In this document: positions 45,569 through 54,159 of the stretch, one piece after another | Numbering within the stretch: position 1 is the stretch's first letter | Layout: the number at the start of each line of letters is the position of its first letter | NCBI RefSeq assembly: GCF_003390915.1 | Contig: NZ_QMEM01000002.1 | Location: 310,001 to 374,000, forward strand | From: Lewinella sp. IMCC34183 | Lineage (GTDB): Bacteria > Bacteroidota > Bacteroidia > Chitinophagales > Saprospiraceae | Reading direction: 5' to 3' | DNA: 64,000 nucleotides | The notes under the pieces: generated by a model | What the model saw: the letters and a program-made list of their open reading frames with translations, nothing else | What the model was told of the DNA's origin: nothing | Databases searched by the model: none | Program-made: the position numbers and the translations under genes

Positions 45569-47386
45569 TTACCGGACCACGAGGCGGGCCGTGGCCGGTG
45601 CCCCCTCGAGCAGGAACTCGGCAGCGTAGATACCCGGTGGCACCCGCCCCAGGTCCACCGTCATAACGCCATCCGCCGCGGGTGTCAGCGTGCCCGTGGC
45701 TACGGCGCGGCCGGATACGTCGGTGACCCGGTAGGGCACCGGCGCTGCAGTCTCCAGATACACCCTGAAGTGTCCGGTAGCGGACGGGTTGGGGGCAATC
45801 CGCGGCGCGGCCGTTACGGGCAGGTTTTCCCTGACGCGGGTCACCGCGCCGCAGCCGGGGTCGGTCGTCAGCGTGAGCAGTAAACCGAGGGAGTCCTTGC
45901 CGGGATTGTGTACCACCGGTTGCTCCGCACCCGGCACCGGGCCGAACCCACCCGCCAGGGGCAGCCGTACGGTACCCAGCAGGCCGTAGCCCCGGCAGTC
46001 GCCCCGGCCGCCCGCGGCGAGGTGCATCGCGGGGCGGTACCGGCTGTTCTCCTCCCCCTCCGTACCGGCGAGGGCGTGGGCGAAGTTGAGGTTGAGGTCG
46101 GCGTCGTAACCCGCCACGAAGGTGCGGTAGCGGTAGTCGTCGTTCCCGCTCAGGACGGTCTCGGCGGTCGGAGAGGGGTCGAAGTCCACATTCTTGCCCC
46201 CCAGGAAGCCCGACAGGTAGAGCGTGCCATCGTCGAGGAGGCGGTGATCGTAGAAGTATTCGAAGGCGTCGGCGGGGTCGCGATCCTCCAGCAGGACCGC
46301 GCGCAGCAGTGTTCCCTTCCGGGAATACTTGGCGAGGAAGAGGTCCGGATCACCATAGTCCACCGGCACCTCCAGGTAATGGGTTTCCGGGCCGGGGGCA
46401 ACCTCCGTCGTCGCGAAGATGCTGCCGGTCAGGTACACGTTGCCCGCCGCGTCGCCGTCGATGAAATCCGGATAGGGGTGGACCCCCGGAAAGGCATGGG
46501 CAAAATTGACGGTCTGGTCACTGGCATAGGCGATCAGCAGACAGCGGGTCGAGTCGGCGGTCCCGTCCACGTAATATTCCTTCCCCTCGGTGGGGTCCAG
46601 GTCCCGGCCCTCGTCCTGCGGCTGGAAGGTACCCAGTACGTAAAAGTCACCGCTACTGGACGCCCCCAGTACGTAGGGCGACCGGATCGTGCGGAATCCG
46701 AAACGGTAGTTTCCGTCGCGGTCGTAGGAAAGGATGATGGCGCTGTTGCCGTCGGGCCGCAGCTCCCCGGGCCCGGGGTCGTAATCGTGGTCAGGGGTAT
46801 TGTAGACGACCAGGTAGCTGTTGCCGGCCCCATCGGTAGCAAACAGGCGGTAGTCCACCAGTTCGTACTTCGGCGCCGCATAGTAGGGCAGATCCAGGGC
46901 GAAGCGCAGTTCCCCGGCCGCCGTATAGGAGGCAACGAAGGTGCGGTCCGTATCCGGGTCCGGACTGCTCAGGCGGTACACCGCCGCGGAGGGATCGAAG
47001 TCGGCCGACCCGTGGAAAGTACCCTGCACGTAGATGTTTCCCTCCGCATCGGTATCCACGTAGTAGGCCTGCACGAAGGCGTCGCTGCGCTCGGCGTCAC
47101 CGATGAGGAAGGAGAAATTCCGCTTGCCGTCGGGGGCATAGGAGGCCAGGTAGGCGGCGTAGCCCGCCTTCTTTTTTGGGTAGGCCAGGCGCGTTACGCC
47201 GGGCCCGGGGTCCAAGTCTACCGAGGTAGTGTCCGCCAGGAATACCTCCCCGAAAAGGACCCGGTCGCCGGCCGGGGTCATGACCATATCGGCGCGGTAG
47301 CTGACGTCGGATACGGGCAGTACGAAGGTCGACTGGGCAAAGGCCACCCCGGGCAGGAGAAGGAAGAACAGGTACGGGTACTTCAT
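45569..47386 (-). CDS. Secreted beta-propeller protein with DxDPG repeats and T9SS sorting domain
   Basis: The protein has 605 aa from ATG 47386, with signal peptide MKYPYLFFLLLPGVAFAQ. Blade-like repeats each contain a short acidic motif: VDLDPGPGV, ADFDPSAAV, YDPGPGEL, LDPTEGKE, VAPGPETH, VDFDPSPT. They are often followed by a phrase such as DAAGNVYLTGS, so the fold should be a multi-bladed propeller with possible ion-binding loops. The last 75 residues are a type A T9SS sorting domain (RIAPNPSATGHFRVYLE, PPGIYAAEFLLEG). It is expected to be secreted to the surface. The ligand or activity is unknown. Confidence 0.88.
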   Translation of the reverse strand: MKYPYLFFLLLPGVAFAQSTFVLPVSDVSYRADMVMTPAGDRVLFGEVFLADTTSVDLDPGPGVTRLAYPKKKAGYAAYLASYAPDGKRNFSFLIGDAERSDAFVQAYYVDTDAEGNIYVQGTFHGSADFDPSAAVYRLSSPDPDTDRTFVASYTAAGELRFALDLPYYAAPKYELVDYRLFATDGAGNSYLVVYNTPDHDYDPGPGELRPDGNSAIILSYDRDGNYRFGFRTIRSPYVLGASSSGDFYVLGTFQPQDEGRDLDPTEGKEYYVDGTADSTRCLLIAYASDQTVNFAHAFPGVHPYPDFIDGDAAGNVYLTGSIFATTEVAPGPETHYLEVPVDYGDPDLFLAKYSRKGTLLRAVLLEDRDPADAFEYFYDHRLLDDGTLYLSGFLGGKNVDFDPSPTAETVLSGNDDYRYRTFVAGYDADLNLNFAHALAGTEGEENSRYRPAMHLAAGGRGDCRGYGLLGTVRLPLAGGFGPVPGAEQPVVHNPGKDSLGLLLTLTTDPGCGAVTRVRENLPVTAAPRIAPNPSATGHFRVYLETAAPVPYRVTDVSGRAVATGTLTPAADGVMTVDLGRVPPGIYAAEFLLEGAPATARLVVR

Positions 47387-47560
47387 AGGCGGGATTCCGA
47401 TGTCGGTAACGCCATGGTGCTCACCGCATTTTCTCACCCCGCCTTTTTGACAGTACGCATTAGGATGCGGTTTTTTACAAGACAGGCTCCTTTCCTGCCG
47501 CCGGTCGCCCGGCGCGGCGGTCCGCTACCGGCTGGTCCGGATGGGCGAGCTGCCGTGCAC

Positions 47561-48796
47561 TCACTCCACGGTAACGGTAGCTACCCACTGCCTTTGGTCG
47601 GGGGTGGTCGCCAGTACCCGGTAGGTACCCGCGGACAGGACGAGCGCCCGCGGGTCGCCCGGGGAGGTTTCCACGATGTCGCGGGGCACCGTCCTGCCGA
47701 GGTCGTCGCCCGGCCGGTACGCCTGCAGCAGGTAGGGCCCTGCCCCCCCGATATCCGCACAGTCCAGGTACACGGCGCGGCGGCCGGAGCCGAACCGGTA
47801 GTCGGGCCGGCCGTGGCGGTAGGTGGTCCGGGGGTGGAAAACGTGGTAATCAAACCAGTGCGCGTCGTAGCCGTACTGCCAGGGTTCGCCGCGGGCATCG
47901 ATGTACACCACCGGTTCCTCCGGATCGGCGTAACGGTAGGCGGATTCCTCCTGGCTGGTATCCGCCCGCTCGCGGTAGGCCGTCTGGTCGATGGTCAGGG
48001 GGTCGAGGCCGGTGCTGTCGGCCAGTCGCTGGGCCATGGCGCGCCCCCAGTTGCCCCCGATGGTGCCCTCGGCGGCGTGGTCGTAGCCTGCGTGGAGCAG
48101 GAGCTTGCCTTCCGGGTGCTCCTTCCGGTAGGCAACGATATTCGCCGTTTGCCCGGCTTCCCGCTGCGCCGGTTCCCGCCCCGGTACGTAGGGGTCTTCG
48201 TAGGCGAATACGCGGAAGCCCAGGTCGCGTGCTTCCTGCACCATGGCTGCGAATTCCGGTTCCTGCAGGTAGAAGCCGGCGCGGACCGTGGGGTAAGCGT
48301 GGGCCGCCAGGGATGAATCGGCACCGGCCCAGTTGGTCAGTGCCTCCAGCCCGAGGTGGCGGTACCCGCGGTCGTACAGTCCCGCAAGCAGCGAGCGGGT
48401 GAAGGTGCGGTGGCGCGGATCGTGGTGTACCTCGTTGACGATCACGATTTCGTGGTCCTCCGCCGCCCGCAGCAGTTGGGGTAACGCAGGGGTGCTTCGG
48501 TAGTGGTCGCGGAAGTGCGCGTACCGGGCGGTATCCCGCAACGGGGCGGGTTCTCCGGCCTCCAGCGCCCGCCGGGCCTCCTCCACCGCGCCGACAAACA
48601 GCAGCAGGTTGCCGACCATGCCGGGGTGGTAGCCCTCCCGGGAGGTATCCACGATGGTCGCCCGGTGCAGATAAGCATTCCCCGGGGGCGGATACTCCAC
48701 GGAGACCGTATCGAATTCAGGAGACAGGTACCGGGTCGACACCTGGGCCGAGAGCCCCGCGGTGAAGAATAAGAACAGGAGCGTAAGGTTGCGCAT
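47561..48796 (-). CDS. Secreted EreA/ChaN-like hypothetical protein
   Basis: The protein has 411 aa from ATG 48796, with a signal peptide ending LSAQ. The middle region has VIVNEVHHDPRHRTFTRSLL, GYRHLGLEALTNW and LLLHAGYDHAAEG. These Glu/His motifs resemble the erythromycin esterase/ChaN-like (and TIKI-related) fold, where they form a metal or active site. The last 90 residues look like a beta-rich add-on domain. The family match is by motif only; an enzyme function is unproven. The gene's -7-like element (48801-48808) is only 4 nt from the ATG. Confidence 0.7.
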   Translation of the reverse strand: MRNLTLLFLFFTAGLSAQVSTRYLSPEFDTVSVEYPPPGNAYLHRATIVDTSREGYHPGMVGNLLLFVGAVEEARRALEAGEPAPLRDTARYAHFRDHYRSTPALPQLLRAAEDHEIVIVNEVHHDPRHRTFTRSLLAGLYDRGYRHLGLEALTNWAGADSSLAAHAYPTVRAGFYLQEPEFAAMVQEARDLGFRVFAYEDPYVPGREPAQREAGQTANIVAYRKEHPEGKLLLHAGYDHAAEGTIGGNWGRAMAQRLADSTGLDPLTIDQTAYRERADTSQEESAYRYADPEEPVVYIDARGEPWQYGYDAHWFDYHVFHPRTTYRHGRPDYRFGSGRRAVYLDCADIGGAGPYLLQAYRPGDDLGRTVPRDIVETSPGDPRALVLSAGTYRVLATTPDQRQWVATVTVE

Positions 48797-48800
48797 GACC

Positions 48801-48808
48801 CCAAGGTA
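48801..48808 (-). promoter_or_regulatory. Putative -7 element very close to its start codon
   Basis: TACCTTGG on the minus strand ends 4 nt upstream of ATG 48796. If used, transcription would begin at or next to the ATG, giving a leaderless message. It has the TAYCTT core but lacks the TTTG end. Confidence 0.3.
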
Positions 48809-49014
48809 ACCCGCGCCGGCCGGTAAGGGGGTGTGCCCGCCGCAGCACGAATCGACCGGCTGGATAGACCTGCGCCACCCGAAGACCAACCGCCGTAGCG
48901 GGCGCTGTTAAATTTCCCGTCGCCCGGCGCTACGGGGCGGGTCGGGCGTTTCGGGGAACGGGATTACCGGGACTATCGGTCATTCCGTGCTTACTATGAC
49001 CAAATCCAACCTAC

Positions 49015-49182
49015 ATGCTGCTTTCCCTACGCACCCTTGCCAACCGCGCCGTTTCCTCCGACGACACTCCCCTCCCCCAGCCCGCGGACGACTGGGATAT
49101 GGAGGACAATTCCGCAGAGCTCGATGAGGTTGATCCGGACGATGAGGACTACCCGCCCGCAGACACGGACGATGAGGACTGA
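49015..49182 (+). CDS. Putative acidic microprotein
   Basis: The 55-aa frame begins at ATG 49015 (MLLSLRTLANRAVSSDD). A short basic/hydrophobic start is followed by a highly acidic tail (DDWDMEDNSAELDEVDPDDE) with many Asp/Glu and Pro. It lies between two minus-strand genes, in a gap where nothing else is found. No family is recognised and there is no strong promoter. The biased composition suggests a real product but may also arise by chance in GC-rich DNA. Confidence 0.35.
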   Translation: MLLSLRTLANRAVSSDDTPLPQPADDWDMEDNSAELDEVDPDDEDYPPADTDDED

Positions 49183-49265
49183 CGCAGGCCTTAAAGTGGC
49201 ACTACCGAAGGTGGCGGGTTACGGCCGGGATGTTACCGGTATACGGCGCCCTACGCTGCGGGGGC

Positions 49266-50705
49266 TTACGCGATCACGAGGCTTTCCACGCCGTTCATTA
49301 CTGCGTAGTCCTTCAGCTGCTGGACGCTGAGGTTCTGGCTGTAGCAGGTATGGTGGGCGCCTCCCGCGTGGATCCAGGCGGCTACGCCGTCGGCCATGTT
49401 GGGATGCACCTGCCAGAGTACGCGGGCGACGGGCAGCTTGGGCAGGTCGCCGCCGGGAGCGACGGCCGTGACCGGATTGATGAGCAGGCGGAAGCGGTCA
49501 CCCATATCGACGAGGGAAGCGTTGAGGGCCTCGCCCGCACCGGCCGTGAAGACGAGGCGGCAGGGGTCGGCCTTCCCGCCGATTCCCAGGGGGTGACACT
49601 CGATCCGGGGCTTGTCGCCTGCGATACTGGGGCAAATCTCGAGCATGTGACTGCCCAGGACCGCCTCGTTGCCGGGCTCGAAGTGGTAGGTGTAATCCTC
49701 CATGAAGCTGTTTCCACCCTCCAGTCCGGTGGCCATCACCTTCATGGTCCGCACCAGGGCGGCCGTCTTCCAGTCGCCCTCGCCGCCGAAGCCGTAGCCC
49801 TCGGCCATCAGCCGCTGCACGGCGAGGCCCGGGAGCTGCCGCATGCCGGTGAGGTTCTCGAAGGTATCGGTGAAGGCCGTAAAGCCGCCTTCTTCGAGGA
49901 ACGCCTTCATACCCAGTTCGATGCGGGCGCTGTAGCGGAGATTGGGGTAGCGGTCGCCGTTGGGTAGCAGGTTGTCGGCAATGGTGTAGTGCTCGCGGTA
50001 GACGTCGATCAGATCGTCGATCGACTTGTCCTCCACGGCGTCGAGCCGGTCGACGAGGTCACCCATACCGTAGCCGTTGACGCTGTATCCTAGGGTGATC
50101 TGGGCGGCCACCTTATCCCCCTCGGTGACGGCTACCTGTCGCATATTGTCTCCGAAGCGGGCCACCTTCATGTTGAGGTCGGCATCGCGGGCCAGGGCCA
50201 CGCGGCTCCAGTCGGCCAGTTGCTGCTGCACCGGCGCGGCCGCCCAGTGGCCTACGATTACCTTGCGGCGTACACCGAGGCGCGTACAGATGTGCCCGAA
50301 CTCCCGGCCGCCGTGGGCGCTCTGGTGGAGGTTCATGTAGTCCATGTCGATGTTCGCGTAGGGGATGTCGCGCAGGAACTGGGTGTGCAGGTGGCACAGG
50401 GGCTTGTGCAGGACGCTGAGGCCGCGGATCCACATTTTGGCCGGGGAGAAGGTGTGCATCCAGCAGATGACTCCGATACAGTTGTCGTCGGTTTCGACCA
50501 CGCGCAGCTGCCGGTAGATTTCGTCGGGGGTAGTCAGGACCGGCTTCCACTCGATGCGCACGGGCAGTCCCGCGATGCCGTTGAGCGCCTCGGCTACCTG
50601 CCGGCTGTCGTCGGCTACCTGCCGCAGGGTTTCCTCGCCGTAGAGGTGCTGGCTACCGGTGAGGAAATAGAGGGTTTTTTCGGTTGCCGTAATTGAGTTA
50701 CTCAA
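49266..50705 (-). CDS. araA: L-arabinose isomerase
   Basis: The 479-aa protein converts L-arabinose to L-ribulose. The N-terminal [16 protein letters not shown] is the family signature. It also has [16 protein letters not shown] and the metal/active-site region [21 protein letters not shown] with [11 protein letters not shown]. No ATG exists at the right position, so translation most likely starts at TTG 50705, about 11 residues before the conserved start. It is the last gene of the araBDA operon, 90 nt after araD. Cytoplasmic, manganese-dependent in the family. Confidence 0.97.
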   Translation of the reverse strand: MSNSITATEKTLYFLTGSQHLYGEETLRQVADDSRQVAEALNGIAGLPVRIEWKPVLTTPDEIYRQLRVVETDDNCIGVICWMHTFSPAKMWIRGLSVLHKPLCHLHTQFLRDIPYANIDMDYMNLHQSAHGGREFGHICTRLGVRRKVIVGHWAAAPVQQQLADWSRVALARDADLNMKVARFGDNMRQVAVTEGDKVAAQITLGYSVNGYGMGDLVDRLDAVEDKSIDDLIDVYREHYTIADNLLPNGDRYPNLRYSARIELGMKAFLEEGGFTAFTDTFENLTGMRQLPGLAVQRLMAEGYGFGGEGDWKTAALVRTMKVMATGLEGGNSFMEDYTYHFEPGNEAVLGSHMLEICPSIAGDKPRIECHPLGIGGKADPCRLVFTAGAGEALNASLVDMGDRFRLLINPVTAVAPGGDLPKLPVARVLWQVHPNMADGVAAWIHAGGAHHTCYSQNLSVQQLKDYAVMNGVESLVIA

Positions 50706-50795
50706 GGGGAATGGATTGTTCGTTTGGAATGATGGGGGGGGGTAGCGGGTAGCTTGCAGGGGGTAGCGGCTAGTACGGGTGCTACCCCCTACAGG

Positions 50796-51494
50796 CTACT
50801 TCTCCTGTCCGTAGTAGGCTTCTTTGCCGTGCTTGCGCTGCCAGTGCTTCTGCACCAGGCTGTCCTTGAGCTTTGGGGCAGCGGGGTTGATCTGTCGCGC
50901 GAGGTAGGCCATCCGGGCTACTTCTTCGCAGACGGCGGCATTGTATACAGCCTTGTCGGCGGTCTTCCCCCAGGTAAAGGGGGCGTGATTGCCTACGAGG
51001 ATCATCTCAACCTCCGTAGGGTCGAGTTCCAGTTGGCGGAAGTAATCGATGATCTGCCAGCCGGTTTCGTGCTCGTAGTTACCGGCGATCTTGTCGTCGG
51101 CCATCGGGGGGGCACAGGGGATGTCGACCGTAAGGTGGTCGGCGTGGGTGGTGCCCATGATGGGTATGCCGGTTTGGGCCTGCGCCCAGGCGGTAGCGTA
51201 GGTGGAATGGGTGTGCACGATGCCACCGATGCCCTCCCACTGCTTGTAGAGCAGGGCGTGGGTCTTGGTGTCGCTGCTCGGTCGCTTGTCTCCTTCCAGC
51301 ACGTTGTTGTCGAAATCCAGCACCACCATATCCTCCGGTCGGAGCTCCTCGTAGGGCACGCCGCTGGGCTTGATGGCGAATACACCGCGTTCGCGGTCGA
51401 CGGCGCTGGCGTTGCCGAAGGTGAAGAGCACCAGGCCCAGCTCGGGCAGGCGCATGTTGGCGCGGTAAGCGTCCAGTTTGATCTTGTTGTACAT
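50796..51494 (-). CDS. araD: L-ribulose-5-phosphate 4-epimerase
   Basis: The protein has 232 aa from ATG 51494; a GTG 6 nt upstream is possible. It is a class II aldolase-fold enzyme that converts L-ribulose 5-phosphate to D-xylulose 5-phosphate. Signatures: LVLFTFGNASAVDRERGVFA, IKPSGVPYEELRPEDMV, metal-binding His in HTHSTYATAWAQ and GTTHADHL, and ILVGNHAPFTWGKTADKAV. It lies 34 nt after araB and 90 nt before araA, completing the pathway to the pentose phosphate route. Cytoplasmic, zinc-dependent in the family. Confidence 0.97.
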   Translation of the reverse strand: MYNKIKLDAYRANMRLPELGLVLFTFGNASAVDRERGVFAIKPSGVPYEELRPEDMVVLDFDNNVLEGDKRPSSDTKTHALLYKQWEGIGGIVHTHSTYATAWAQAQTGIPIMGTTHADHLTVDIPCAPPMADDKIAGNYEHETGWQIIDYFRQLELDPTEVEMILVGNHAPFTWGKTADKAVYNAAVCEEVARMAYLARQINPAAPKLKDSLVQKHWQRKHGKEAYYGQEK

Positions 51495-51528
51495 GGTCAC
51501 GGTGACTGTTCCCGACGCGTGCGGGGGA

Positions 51529-53271
51529 TTACTTGATGGCTCCTTCCGGCATGGCCCGCTCGTGGGGTTGCGCCGGGGCGGCGTCCTCGCGGCGGCCGTG
51601 GGTAATGCGCTCCACCTGCTCGCCGAGTTCGAGGTAGCGCTGGTAGAGTCCCTCGTAGACGGCCGCGCGGTCGGCGTCGGGGGCGTATTCGGCGTCGAAG
51701 CCGCCGCCCATCTTCGCCATCGCGGCGGACACGTCCGGGTAGACCCCGGCGCTTACGGCCGCGAACATAGCGGCCCCCAAGGCACAGGTCTGCTCCGAGC
51801 GGGCTACCTGAATGGGACGGTTCATAACATCAGCCATAGTCTGCATGACAAAGGGCGACTTCTTGGCTACGCCGCCGAGTCCGATAAGTCCTTCGACCGG
51901 GATTCCCTCCTCGATGAAGCGCTCGACAATCCGGCGCGCGCCGAAGCAGGTAGCCTCTACGAGGGCCCGGAAGACCCGGGGCGCGTCGGAACCCAGGTTG
52001 AGTCCGGTGATCGCGCCCTTCAGCGCCTGGTCGGCATCGGGCGTCCGCCGGCCGTTGAACCAGTCGAGGGCCAGCACGTCGGTACTGATGGGCAGGGCCG
52101 CGGCGGCGTCGCTCAATTTAGGGATGATGGCCGAGCGGGTGTCCGCGATCAGCCGGTCGCGGGTGGCGGCGTCGATGGCATCGGACGTAGCCAATATATT
52201 CTCCAACGGCCAGGCGACCAGGCGGGCGAACCAGGCGAAGACGTCACCGAAGGCAGACTGCCCGGCCTCGAGTCCCAGCATACCCGGAATAACGGAGCCG
52301 TCAACCTGTCCGCAGATACCACGCACGCTCTGTCCCGCGGACACGGCATCCTGCGGGGCCACCAGGATATCACAGGTCGACGTTCCCATCACCTTCGATA
52401 GGTAGAAGGGCCGGATCTCGCCACCGACGGCACCCATATGGGCGTCGAAGGCCCCCACGGAAACGGGGATGCCGGCCGGGAGTCCGAGGCGTTCGGCCCA
52501 GTCGGCTGCCAGGGCACCGGCCACTTCGTCGGAGGTATAGGTTTCGGTAAAGAGGCGGTCGCGCAAGCCCGCCAGGCGGGAGTCCAGACCGGTCAGGAAG
52601 GACTCGGGCGGAAGCCCGCCCCATTCGGGGTGCCAAAGGGCCTTGTGACCCGCGGCGCAGCGGCTGCGCTTCATCTTGGCGACGTCGTCTCCACCACTCA
52701 GCAGGAAAGGTACCCAGTCGCAGTGCTCGACCCAGGAGTGAGCGGCGTCGGCCACCGCCTGGTCCTCGCGGAGTACATGCAGTAGCTTGGCCCAGAACCA
52801 TTCCGAGGAGTAGATGCCGCCTTCGTATATGCTGTAATCGGTTTCGGCGGCCCGGCAGGCGCGGTTGATCTCGGCGGCCTCTTCCAGGGCGGTGTGATCC
52901 TTCCAGAGGATGAACATCGCGTTGGGGTTCTCCGCAAATTCCGGCAACAGGGCCAGGGGAGTACCCGAGGCATCCACGGCGACGGGCGTAGAGCCAGTGG
53001 TATCCACCGCCAGGGCGACAACCCGGTCGCCGGCACCGGCGGGGGCCTCGGCGAGCGCATCGCGGACCGCCCTGGTCATGCTTTCCGTATAGTCGAGCGG
53101 GTGCTGCCGAAAGCGATTATTGGCAGCATCGCAGTATGCACCCTCCTTCCAGCGGGGATAGTAGGCAACCCCGGTGGCGGCTTCTTCCCCGGTGCGGGTG
53201 TCTACCAGTAAAGCGCGGACGGAGTCCGACCCGAAGTCGATCCCGATTGTGTAGGAAGCGGAAGATTGCAT
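51529..53271 (-). CDS. araB: Ribulokinase
   Basis: The 580-aa FGGY-family kinase phosphorylates L-ribulose at O5. It starts YTIGIDFGSDSVRALLVD (phosphate-binding loop of the ASKHA fold). Further signatures are ALAVDTTGSTPVAVD, FILWKDHTALEEA, VSVGAFDAHMGAVGGE and the C-terminal GLIGLGGVAKKSPFVMQTMAD. The length and the ribulokinase-type order distinguish it from xylulokinase. It follows araR by 2 nt and precedes araD by 34 nt, so the order is araR-araB-araD-araA in one transcription unit. Confidence 0.96.
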   Translation of the reverse strand: MQSSASYTIGIDFGSDSVRALLVDTRTGEEAATGVAYYPRWKEGAYCDAANNRFRQHPLDYTESMTRAVRDALAEAPAGAGDRVVALAVDTTGSTPVAVDASGTPLALLPEFAENPNAMFILWKDHTALEEAAEINRACRAAETDYSIYEGGIYSSEWFWAKLLHVLREDQAVADAAHSWVEHCDWVPFLLSGGDDVAKMKRSRCAAGHKALWHPEWGGLPPESFLTGLDSRLAGLRDRLFTETYTSDEVAGALAADWAERLGLPAGIPVSVGAFDAHMGAVGGEIRPFYLSKVMGTSTCDILVAPQDAVSAGQSVRGICGQVDGSVIPGMLGLEAGQSAFGDVFAWFARLVAWPLENILATSDAIDAATRDRLIADTRSAIIPKLSDAAAALPISTDVLALDWFNGRRTPDADQALKGAITGLNLGSDAPRVFRALVEATCFGARRIVERFIEEGIPVEGLIGLGGVAKKSPFVMQTMADVMNRPIQVARSEQTCALGAAMFAAVSAGVYPDVSAAMAKMGGGFDAEYAPDADRAAVYEGLYQRYLELGEQVERITHGRREDAAPAQPHERAMPEGAIK

Positions 53272-53273
53272 GA

Positions 53274-53966
53274 TTACGGTTTAAGCAGAAAGTCGGCGCC
53301 ATTACGCTTGGCCATGGCGTAGCCTTCGGAAACAAATTGGTAGTACCAAGCCCCTTTCCGGGAATTGGTGGTGTCTTTTTCGTTGAGTCGCTGGAGGTAG
53401 TCCATCTTACGCAGCCTCCGCCGGAAATTGCCAGCGTCGATGGGCGTTCCGAAGATCGCTTCGTACAGCCACTGCAGCTGGGTAAGGGTGAATTTCTCCG
53501 GCAGCAATTCAAACCCTACGGGCTCGTGCGTCGCGCGGTGGCGCAGCCGCCGCAGCGCCGCCTTCACCATATCGGAGTGATCGAAGATGAGCGGCGGTAT
53601 TTCGTTGAGGGGCACCCAGTGCGCGGCGTAGTCGGCGGAGAGCTGCGGCTGCACGTTCTCCTGGTTGATCAGGGCGTAGTACCCCACGGAGACGGTCCGC
53701 TCCCCTTCGTCGCGGTTGACCTCTCCAAAGGCCCTGAACTGCTCCAGGTAGACCTGGTCGAGCCCGGTCAGCTCCCGGAGTACGCGGGCCGCGGCGTCAT
53801 CCAGCGATTCGGATTCCCGCAGAAAGCCACCCATCAGTGACCACTCGCCGCGCCGGGGTTCGAAATCACGGCGAATCAACAGGAGGTTAAGCTGGCCTTC
53901 GTAAAAACCGAAAATGATACAATCGACGGCCACGAGAACCTTCTCCTGCTTGTCATACGCCTTCAT
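53274..53966 (-). CDS. araR: Nudix-type transcriptional regulator of arabinose genes
   Basis: The protein has 230 aa. Residues 1-145 are a Nudix fold (VAVDCIIFGFYEGQLNLLLI, box from Gly47). The box is degenerate: the REUxEE core reads RVLREL, so Glu62 and Glu66 are Val and Leu, and hydrolase activity is unlikely. Residues about 150-230 are a winged-helix DNA-binding domain (PEKFTLTQLQWLYEAIFG, NFRRRLRKMDYL). This architecture is that of AraR described in Bacteroides and of NrtR-like regulators. It is the first gene of the ara operon, 2 nt ahead of araB, so it should be autoregulated. The likely inducer is L-arabinose. Confidence 0.92.
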   Translation of the reverse strand: MKAYDKQEKVLVAVDCIIFGFYEGQLNLLLIRRDFEPRRGEWSLMGGFLRESESLDDAAARVLRELTGLDQVYLEQFRAFGEVNRDEGERTVSVGYYALINQENVQPQLSADYAAHWVPLNEIPPLIFDHSDMVKAALRRLRHRATHEPVGFELLPEKFTLTQLQWLYEAIFGTPIDAGNFRRRLRKMDYLQRLNEKDTTNSRKGAWYYQFVSEGYAMAKRNGADFLLKP

Positions 53967-53971
53967 AACTA

Positions 53972-54023
53972 CAAATGTATGTTTTAATTGTCACCAGGAC
54001 AATTAGACGCGCCAATATTCCTG
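53972..54023 (-). promoter_or_regulatory. Promoter of the araR-araBDA operon
   Basis: On the minus strand the -7 element is TACATTTG (53979-53972), an exact TAnnTTTG. Exactly 20 nt upstream is a -33 TTG (54002-54000), within the sigma-ABfr spacing of 19-21. The -7 element ends only 5 nt before ATG 53966, so the message should have almost no leader. Confidence 0.7.
53985..54005 (-). promoter_or_regulatory. 21-bp inverted-repeat operator, candidate AraR site
   Basis: TAATTGTC (53985-53992) and GACAATTA (53998-54005) are exact reverse complements around a 5-bp centre (ACCAG). The site covers the -33 element and most of the spacer of the ara promoter, so AraR binding there would compete with RNA polymerase. 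The regulator's identity is inferred from its adjacent gene. Confidence 0.65.
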
Positions 54024-54159
54024 CCGAAAGGCAAGACAAGGCACAGCCTCAGAATACAGCCACCAATGGCGGGAATTCCGGCGCTGGCGCCCCGAATATC
54101 GGAATAATGCCGCTAGGAGGGAAGTATTGAGTCGGGGAACCTTCGTTACCCCCCCCCGG

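Noticed and set aside
45908..48316. 802-codon plus-strand frame across two minus-strand genes and their gap
   Set aside because: It would need to cover two genes with signal peptides and domain motifs. No domain is found in it.
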